A stretch of DNA of 64,000 nt from contig CACMTZ010000004.1 in the NCBI GenBank assembly GCA_902616725.1, forward strand, positions 62,001 to 126,000, read 5' to 3'. The notes under the pieces are model-generated. The model was not told the DNA's origin. It did no database searches and worked only from the letters and a program-made list of their open reading frames with translations. Positions 57,393 to 64,000 of this stretch are shown one piece after another. Source of the stretch: an uncultured Pelagibacteraceae bacterium (GTDB taxonomy: Bacteria > Pseudomonadota > Alphaproteobacteria > Pelagibacterales > Pelagibacteraceae). Within the stretch, counting starts at the first letter, position 1, and every line of letters begins with the position of its first letter. A program made the position numbers and the translations under genes.

Positions 57393-60062
57393 ATGAAACC
57401 AGGTAAAATTAACTCTTATAAAACTCTTTCTGATATAGAAATAAATAATAAAAAATTTAAATTTTATTCATTAAAGAAAGCAGAGAAAAATGGTTTGGAG
57501 GGTATTTCTAAATTACCGAAATCCCTTAAAGTTTTGTTAGAAAATTTGTTAAGATATGAAGATGATGTATCGGTTACAAAAAATCAAATTGGGGCAATTA
57601 AAGATTGGTTAAAAACAAAAAAATCTAAAACAGAAATTGCCTATCGACCTGCAAGAGTATTACTACAAGATTACACAGGAATTCCTGCAGTGGCTGATTT
57701 GGCAGCTATGAGAGAGGCTGTGAAAGAAAAAAATAAAGATCCTAATACAATTAATCCACTTTCTGCAGTAGATCTTGTTATTGACCATTCAGTTCAAGTT
57801 GATCAGTCTGCTAAGGCAGATTCATTCGACAAAAATGTTGAAATTGAATTTAATAGAAATGGTGAGAGGTATTCTTTTTTAAAATGGGGTCAGCAAGCAT
57901 TCAATAACTTTAGAATAGTTCCTCCAGGTACTGGAATTTGTCATCAAGTTAATTTAGAATATTTATCCAAAGTAGTATGGAGTGAAGAGTTTGAGGGACA
58001 GAGTTATCTTTTTCCAGATACATTAGTAGGAACCGATAGTCATACTACCATGGTTAATGGACTTTCAGTTTTAGGATGGGGAGTAGGTGGTATTGAAGCT
58101 GAGGCGGGTATGTTAGGTCAGCCTATTTCAATGCTTATTCCCGAAGTAATAGGTTTTGAAGTAAAAAATAAAATGCCAGAAGGTACTACTGCAACAGATT
58201 TAGTCTTAACAGTTGTTAAAATGTTAAGAGACAAAGGTGTGGTTGGAAAGTTTGTAGAATTTTTTGGCGATGGTTTAAAGAATTTAACTTTAGCTGATCG
58301 TGCAACAATTGCAAATATGGCTCCAGAGTATGGAGCAACTTGTGGATTTTTTCCAATAGATGAAGAAACTTTAAAGTATTTAAAATTTTCTGGCAGAGAT
58401 GAAATGACAGTAAAAATAGTTGAGGAATATGCGAAAGCCCAGGGTTTGTGGTCTAGTGAAGATATTGATTTTACTGACACTTTGACTTTAGATATGACAA
58501 CTATTGTTCCTACTATTTCAGGACCAAAAAGACCACAAGATAAAGTCTTATTAACTGATGCTTCAACTAGTTTTAAGAAAAGTTTTTCTGAAGTAACTGG
58601 TAAAAAAGATTTTTCAGTTTCAAAAGTTAAAGATAAAGAATATTCAATTAAAGATGGATCTATTTTAATTGCAGCAATTACATCTTGTACAAATACTTCT
58701 AATCCAAATGTTTTAATTGGAGCGGGACTTTTAGCCAAGAAAGCAGTAGAATTAGGATTGGAGGTAAAACCTTGGGTTAAAACTTCATTAGCACCGGGCT
58801 CACAAGTTGTTACAGATTACCTGGAGAAAGCAGGATTAAATACTTATTTAGATAAACTTGGTTTTCATTTGGTGGGTTATGGTTGCACTACGTGTATTGG
58901 AAATTCTGGTCCACTAGCCGATGAAATAGTCGACTCTATTCAAAAAGAAAATATCTATGCAGTCTCAGTATTGTCTGGCAATAGAAATTTCGAGGGTAGA
59001 ATTTCTCCACATATAAAAGCAAATTATCTTGCTTCACCTCCATTAGTCGTTGCCTATGCTCTTGCTGGTCATATGAATTTTGATTTGTATAAAGATAGTT
59101 TCGGTAAAGATAAAGATGGCAAAGATATTTTTATGAAAGATATTTGGCCATCAAATAAAGAAATTGAAGATGTGTTAAAATCATCTTTAAACCCAGAAAT
59201 GTTTGTGAAGAGATATTCAAACGTTTCTGAAGGACCAAAACAATGGCAACAAATTAAAACAGAGAAAAGTAGTATTTATAATTGGGAAGAAAATTCTACA
59301 TACGTAAAAAAACCGCCTTTTTTTGAAAATCTTCCAGATCAACCTGAAGGTTTTAAAAAAATTCATGATGCTCGCCCATTATTAATTTTGGGTGACATGG
59401 TAACAACAGATCATATTTCCCCTGCTGGTAACATTCAAAAAGAAAGTCCTACAGGTGAATATTTTATGAAACATCAAATTTTACCGAAAGATTATAATTC
59501 TTATGGTGCTAGAAGGGGAAATCACGAAGTAATGATGAGAGGAACATTTGCTAATATTAGAATACGTAATGAGATGGCACCTGGCAAAGAAGGTGGATTT
59601 ACAACGCTTTACCCAGAAAAAAAAGTGATGCCAATTTATGATGCAGTTGTTGAATATAAAAAAAGAGGAACAGATTTAGTTGTTATCGGTGGTAAAGAAT
59701 ATGGAACTGGCTCTTCAAGAGATTGGGCAGCGAAAGGAACTAAACTTTTAGGAGTAAAAACTGTAATTGCTGAAAGTTTTGAGAGAATTCATAGATCTAA
59801 CTTAATTGGGATGGGTATTTTACCATTACAATTTATTGATAATATTGATAGGAAAAACTTAAAATTAATTGGTTCAGAATTAATAAGTATAATCAATCTT
59901 GAAAATGGAATTAATCCTTCTGATAAAGTTAAAATAGAAATTAAGTATGCTTCAGGTGAGATTAAAACAATCCAAGCACTCTGTAGAATAGATACTAAAA
60001 ATGAGTTAGAGTATTACAAAAATGGAGGCATATTACAATACGTCCTTCGAAATATGATTTAA
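57393..60062 (+). CDS. acnA: Aconitate hydratase A
   Basis: 889 aa; SHTTMVNGLSVLGWGVGGIEAEA; AITSCTNTSNPNV; GCTTCIGNSG; YGTGSSRDWAAKGT. Confidence 0.96.
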   Translation: MKPGKINSYKTLSDIEINNKKFKFYSLKKAEKNGLEGISKLPKSLKVLLENLLRYEDDVSVTKNQIGAIKDWLKTKKSKTEIAYRPARVLLQDYTGIPAVADLAAMREAVKEKNKDPNTINPLSAVDLVIDHSVQVDQSAKADSFDKNVEIEFNRNGERYSFLKWGQQAFNNFRIVPPGTGICHQVNLEYLSKVVWSEEFEGQSYLFPDTLVGTDSHTTMVNGLSVLGWGVGGIEAEAGMLGQPISMLIPEVIGFEVKNKMPEGTTATDLVLTVVKMLRDKGVVGKFVEFFGDGLKNLTLADRATIANMAPEYGATCGFFPIDEETLKYLKFSGRDEMTVKIVEEYAKAQGLWSSEDIDFTDTLTLDMTTIVPTISGPKRPQDKVLLTDASTSFKKSFSEVTGKKDFSVSKVKDKEYSIKDGSILIAAITSCTNTSNPNVLIGAGLLAKKAVELGLEVKPWVKTSLAPGSQVVTDYLEKAGLNTYLDKLGFHLVGYGCTTCIGNSGPLADEIVDSIQKENIYAVSVLSGNRNFEGRISPHIKANYLASPPLVVAYALAGHMNFDLYKDSFGKDKDGKDIFMKDIWPSNKEIEDVLKSSLNPEMFVKRYSNVSEGPKQWQQIKTEKSSIYNWEENSTYVKKPPFFENLPDQPEGFKKIHDARPLLILGDMVTTDHISPAGNIQKESPTGEYFMKHQILPKDYNSYGARRGNHEVMMRGTFANIRIRNEMAPGKEGGFTTLYPEKKVMPIYDAVVEYKKRGTDLVVIGGKEYGTGSSRDWAAKGTKLLGVKTVIAESFERIHRSNLIGMGILPLQFIDNIDRKNLKLIGSELISIINLENGINPSDKVKIEIKYASGEIKTIQALCRIDTKNELEYYKNGGILQYVLRNMI

Positions 60063-60064
60063 TT

Positions 60065-60709
60065 ATGGATGAAGATATAGCAATTATTAATAGCAATACT
60101 AGAAATCAGAGAATAAAAGATTTTTTTACAAAAAATAAAAAACTACTCATATCTTTTTTAATCATTTTGATATTAATTCTGTTAGGTTTTTACTCATTTC
60201 AAATCTATCAAGATAAAAATAAAATTAAAATTTCAGATAAGTATAATAGTTCAATCATTAAACATAAGAATGGAGATAATTCTGGGATAGTATCAGCGAT
60301 GCAAGAGATAGTAGAAAATAAAGATCCAACCTATTCTCCATTGGCCTTGTATTACTTAATAGATAATGAGTTAGTGAGTGATAAAAATAAAATTAATAGC
60401 TTGTTTGATATATTGATTAACAAAACTTCATTAGATAGTGAAATTAAGTATCTTATTATTTATAAAAAAGCTCTTTTCAATGCTGATACAATCAATGAAG
60501 GTCAAATTTTAGAAATTTTAAATCCTGTAATTAATTCAAAAAGTGTTTGGAAGTCTCATGCTTTATATTTGATAGCAGAGTACTTTTACTCTAAAGGTGA
60601 AAAGCAAAAATCCAAAGAATTTTTCAGTCAAATAATTACTTTAGAAAACGCTAATTTGGATATACTCAAGGAAACACAAAAAAGACTAAACAGAGATTTG
60701 AGTGAATAA
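60065..60709 (+). CDS. Single-TM TPR-like protein (YfgM-like)
   Basis: N-terminal TM KLLISFLIILILILLGFYSFQIY and helical repeats; directly upstream of BamB-like gene. Confidence 0.6.
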   Translation: MDEDIAIINSNTRNQRIKDFFTKNKKLLISFLIILILILLGFYSFQIYQDKNKIKISDKYNSSIIKHKNGDNSGIVSAMQEIVENKDPTYSPLALYYLIDNELVSDKNKINSLFDILINKTSLDSEIKYLIIYKKALFNADTINEGQILEILNPVINSKSVWKSHALYLIAEYFYSKGEKQKSKEFFSQIITLENANLDILKETQKRLNRDLSE

Positions 60710-62000
60710 AATATTTGTAATATTAATATTTTCAATTTTTTTATCTAATTGCTCTCTGAATGAAAATTCACGAATATGGAATAAAAAAGAAAAAATTGAA
60801 AATGAAAATAAGGTCTCTAAAAAAATTCTTACCGAAAAAAAGATAATTTCAACAGAATTTAATCCTTTATTAAAGTTAGATCTATCAAAAAATAAGCAAA
60901 ATAACAAAATTTTTGATCCACTAAATAATTTTGGATCGTCAAAATATAATGGTCAACTGAATAAAGTTAATCAATATAAATTTTCAAAACTAGAAAATTT
61001 TAATCAATTTAATTTTGAGCCACTGATTTTAGATAATGGCGTAATAGTTTTTGAAAAAAAAGGAACTATTATTAGGTTTAATGATAATAAAAAAGTTTTT
61101 TGGAAAAATAACTTCTATACAAAAACAGAAAAGAAAATTCATCCCACTTTATCATTTGCAATGACAAATAAAAATTTATTAGTTGCAGATAGTATAGCAA
61201 AAGTTTCAAGTATTAATTTACAAACTGGAAATTTAATTTGGTCGAAAAAAAGTGAATATCCATTTAATTCAGAAATCAAAATTTTTAAGGACAAATTTTT
61301 TGTAGTTGATTTTAAAAATACCCTGAGATGTTTTTACTTAAAAGATGGTACAGAGTGCTGGAATATAAAAACTGAAGATTCTTTTACTGTGTCTAATTCA
61401 AAATTCTCAGTGTTAATTAAAGATAATTTAGTGATATATAATAATTCCCTCGGGGATATAACTGCAGTTGATATTTTATCTGGTTTAATTCAATGGCAGC
61501 TCCCAACACAAACAAGCAGTATTATGAATGAAACATATAATTTTAATTTCTCAAAACTAGTTAGTGATGGAAGCTCAATTTATTTTTCTAATAATAAAAA
61601 TCAATTTTACTCTGTGGATTTAAAATCAGGTACTATGAATTGGATGAGTGAAATTAACTCTATTCTTAAACCAATTATAATTGGAAATTTCATTTTTACT
61701 GTGTCTGATAACGGCTATCTTTTTACAATTCAAAAGAATGAAGGGGATATTATTAGAATTAATGATATTTATAAAAATTTTAATTTAAAAAAAAGAAAAA
61801 GAATAAAACCAACAGGTTTTACCATAGGTGGAAATAATCTTTATCTTACAAATTCTGATGGAAATTTAATTGTTATAAGTTTAAGCGCCGGAAATGTTAT
61901 AAAAATTGAAAAAGTTGGCAGAGATTTATTATCAAAACCTTTAATATATGATGAAAATTTATTTATTGTTAAAAATGGTTCTATAACCCAATATGATTAG
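60702..62000 (+). CDS. BamB-like PQQ/beta-propeller outer-membrane assembly lipoprotein
   Basis: Lipobox LSNC; repeated LQTGNLIWSKK / ILSGLIQWQL / LKSGTMNWMS units. Confidence 0.78.
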   Translation: MNKIFVILIFSIFLSNCSLNENSRIWNKKEKIENENKVSKKILTEKKIISTEFNPLLKLDLSKNKQNNKIFDPLNNFGSSKYNGQLNKVNQYKFSKLENFNQFNFEPLILDNGVIVFEKKGTIIRFNDNKKVFWKNNFYTKTEKKIHPTLSFAMTNKNLLVADSIAKVSSINLQTGNLIWSKKSEYPFNSEIKIFKDKFFVVDFKNTLRCFYLKDGTECWNIKTEDSFTVSNSKFSVLIKDNLVIYNNSLGDITAVDILSGLIQWQLPTQTSSIMNETYNFNFSKLVSDGSSIYFSNNKNQFYSVDLKSGTMNWMSEINSILKPIIIGNFIFTVSDNGYLFTIQKNEGDIIRINDIYKNFNLKKRKRIKPTGFTIGGNNLYLTNSDGNLIVISLSAGNVIKIEKVGRDLLSKPLIYDENLFIVKNGSITQYD

Positions 62001-62002
62001 TT

Positions 62003-62434
62003 ATGTTTTTAAAATTTTTAGACAAAATAGGAAGAAAAAAAGTTGTTTTAGATAGGGGTCCTTCACATCCCAAGTATCATGAAGCTAAACCATGGATGAA
62101 TAGATATTATCTTATCTTTCGACACAGACCAAAGTGGTTTCCGTTTAATATTCTAATTCATGAAATGTTAGCGGATGATCATGGCGAAGGTGTTCACAAT
62201 CATACATTTCCATATATCACCATAATACTTAGAGGAGGATATTGGGAGACATTAAGCACAGGAAAATTCTGGCGACCGCCTGGTTATATAGGATTTAGAT
62301 CTGCAAATAACTTACATAGAGTAGACTTAAAACCTGGGACAAGGCCTTTAACATTATTTATATCTGGTCCGTTTGGACTAAGGAAAGGACCAAGATCTGA
62401 ATACGGAATTGATTTTAAAAGTAAAAAAAATTAA
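62003..62434 (+). CDS. Cupin-like hypothetical protein
   Basis: HEMLADDHGEGVHNHTFPYITIILRGGYWE resembles cupin metal motif. Confidence 0.6.
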   Translation: MFLKFLDKIGRKKVVLDRGPSHPKYHEAKPWMNRYYLIFRHRPKWFPFNILIHEMLADDHGEGVHNHTFPYITIILRGGYWETLSTGKFWRPPGYIGFRSANNLHRVDLKPGTRPLTLFISGPFGLRKGPRSEYGIDFKSKKN

Positions 62435-63486
62435 TGTCTTTAAATCTTGAGGAAAAATTTAAAACTCATTGTAATACAGAAAATCTAGAGTTAAATCCAA
62501 ATCAAATAACTTTAGTAAAACAATTAGATAATTTTTATAAAGAAAATTTTAGAAGTAACTTGTTGAATTTTTTTTCCAAGCAATCCTCAAAAAAAGGTTT
62601 TTATCTTTATGGTGGTGTTGGTGTTGGAAAAACTATGATTTTAGATTTTTTTTTTAATCTAATTAATCAAAAAAAACAACGTCTTCACTTTAATGAATTT
62701 ATGTTAAACTTCCATGATTTTGTTCATGATAATAAAGATCAAAATGAGGAAAATGTAATTACTGTATTTGTCAAAGATTTAAAATCAAAATTTTCACTCA
62801 TCTTCTTTGATGAATTTCAAGTTACCAATATTGTCGATGCTATGATATTAGGCAAACTATTTCAGGAAATATTTAATCAAAATATTAAGGTTATTGTGAC
62901 CTCAAACACAAAAATATCAGAGTTGTATAAAGATGGGCTACAAAGAGATCAATTTAAACCCTTTATTCAAACAATGCAGGAAAAATCAATAGAGCATGAG
63001 TTGATAATTGATGATGATTACAGAAAAATCAAAGAAACCGAAAAACGAAGATATTTCCATCCTTTAAACCAAGAAACTAATTTTAAGATAAATAAGTTTT
63101 CTAGAATAATTACTAAAAATAAAAAATTATCTCGAAAAGTTTTGAATATCAAAGGTAGAAATTTTGAAATAAAAAATTTTTATGAAGGGATTTCAAAGTT
63201 TCATTTTGATGAATTGTGTGATCAAAATCTAGGTGGTGAAGATTATTTAAAAATTGCTGAAAGTTCTGAATTTATAATAATTGAAAATGTACCAGAATTT
63301 AATGATATCAACTCAAATCAACAACAAAGGTTCATAACCCTTATTGATGTAATTTACGATAAAGATAGAGCAATAGCAGTCACTGCTGAACAAAGTTTAG
63401 AAAAATTGTCGAGCTCTAAGTCTTTAGAAAAACCATTTAAACGTACAATTAGCCGTTTATTTGAGTTAACATCAAAAAATTATTAA
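62434..63486 (+). CDS. zapE: AFG1/ZapE-family ATPase
   Basis: GFYLYGGVGVGKTMILDFFF; LIFFDEFQVTNIVDAMIL. Confidence 0.87.
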   Translation: MSLNLEEKFKTHCNTENLELNPNQITLVKQLDNFYKENFRSNLLNFFSKQSSKKGFYLYGGVGVGKTMILDFFFNLINQKKQRLHFNEFMLNFHDFVHDNKDQNEENVITVFVKDLKSKFSLIFFDEFQVTNIVDAMILGKLFQEIFNQNIKVIVTSNTKISELYKDGLQRDQFKPFIQTMQEKSIEHELIIDDDYRKIKETEKRRYFHPLNQETNFKINKFSRIITKNKKLSRKVLNIKGRNFEIKNFYEGISKFHFDELCDQNLGGEDYLKIAESSEFIIIENVPEFNDINSNQQQRFITLIDVIYDKDRAIAVTAEQSLEKLSSSKSLEKPFKRTISRLFELTSKNY

Positions 63487-63487
63487 T

Positions 63488-63910
63488 ATGAAACAAGAAT
63501 TTTATAATCTCAAAATAAATACTAGTGGTCAAAGATTATATGAATTTACTGATCAAACATTAAATTGGATTGAAAAAAACAATTTTAAAAATGGAATTTT
63601 AAATTTAAGTATTCAGCATACGAGCGCCTCGATTATTGTTCAAGAAAATGCTGACCCAGATGTGCAGACTGATTTAATTAATTATTTTGACAAATTGGTG
63701 CCGATGAATAATAAATTATATATTCACACTACTGAGGGAAAAGATGATATGCCGGCACATATCAAGTCTGCTCTTACTAATAATCAAATTTCATTAAGTG
63801 TCAAAAATAAAGAACTATTACTAGGTACTTGGCAAGGAATATATCTTTTTGAACATAGATTGAATCCACAAACAAGAACTATAATTCATCATTTTTTTGG
63901 TGAAGCCTAA
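63488..63910 (+). CDS. YjbQ/UPF0047 family protein
   Basis: LSIQHTSASIIVQENADPDVQTD; GTWQGIYLFEHR. Confidence 0.9.
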   Translation: MKQEFYNLKINTSGQRLYEFTDQTLNWIEKNNFKNGILNLSIQHTSASIIVQENADPDVQTDLINYFDKLVPMNNKLYIHTTEGKDDMPAHIKSALTNNQISLSVKNKELLLGTWQGIYLFEHRLNPQTRTIIHHFFGEA

Positions 63911-64000
63911 TTTTTTAAGCTTTGGAAAGCTTTAAGAGCAGCAGCACGAGCTTCTTCGTGAACGACAATGGGTTTTGGATAATTTTTTCCAATTATTGTT
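63907..64000 (-). CDS. Deoxyribodipyrimidine photolyase, C-terminal fragment (truncated by window edge)
   Basis: Reverse strand reads ...TIIGKNYPKPIVVHEEARAAALKAFQSLKN*, resembling photolyase C-termini. Confidence 0.6.
   Translation of the reverse strand, partial: TIIGKNYPKPIVVHEEARAAALKAFQSLKN

Noticed and set aside
58118-58738. 206-aa minus-strand ORF inside aconitase
   Set aside because: Fully antisense to a well-conserved acnA; no recognisable domain.

Overview
The window is an AT-rich, densely coded segment of a marine-type alphaproteobacterium. The gene content looks like SAR11/Pelagibacterales, but that is inferred from composition and products, not from a search. It has two halves. 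(A) 1-28.5 kb is a surface and signalling island. It holds a type IV pilus assembly operon (PilM-PilN fusion, PilO, PilP, lipoprotein secretin, PilB, PilC) and two pilins. It also holds a partner-switching set (two STAS anti-anti-sigma proteins, one RsbW-like kinase, three SpoIIE/PP2C phosphatases, of which one is fused to an ammonium transporter and one to a CHASE2 sensor). A FecR-domain protein with a long lysine-rich tail, a TPR/beta-barrel protein and four paralogous beta-propeller/autotransporter-like outer-membrane proteins complete it. The AT-rich leader in front of the pilus operon carries an unexplained array of eight exact copies of TCTAACACAA (four forward, four inverted), mostly on a 21-bp period. 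(B) 28.5-64 kb is mostly transport and metabolism: glutaredoxin, LysE, two branched-chain amino acid-type ABC transporters, AzlCD, a CsiD/GlaH-like dioxygenase, ectoine-hydrolase-like and Asp/Glu racemase-like genes, a Pot-type ABC transporter, a 3-hydroxyacyl-CoA dehydrogenase/enoyl-CoA hydratase fusion, ureohydrolase, ALDH, ArgE-like, CsaA-like, aconitase, BamB-like, ZapE-like, YjbQ-like and a partial photolyase. I saw no tRNA, rRNA, CRISPR array, IS element or prophage. The strongest candidates for something undescribed are the TCTAACACAA array, the Amt-SpoIIE/CHASE2-SpoIIE/STAS/RsbW circuit embedded in a pilus locus, and the propeller-autotransporter family.
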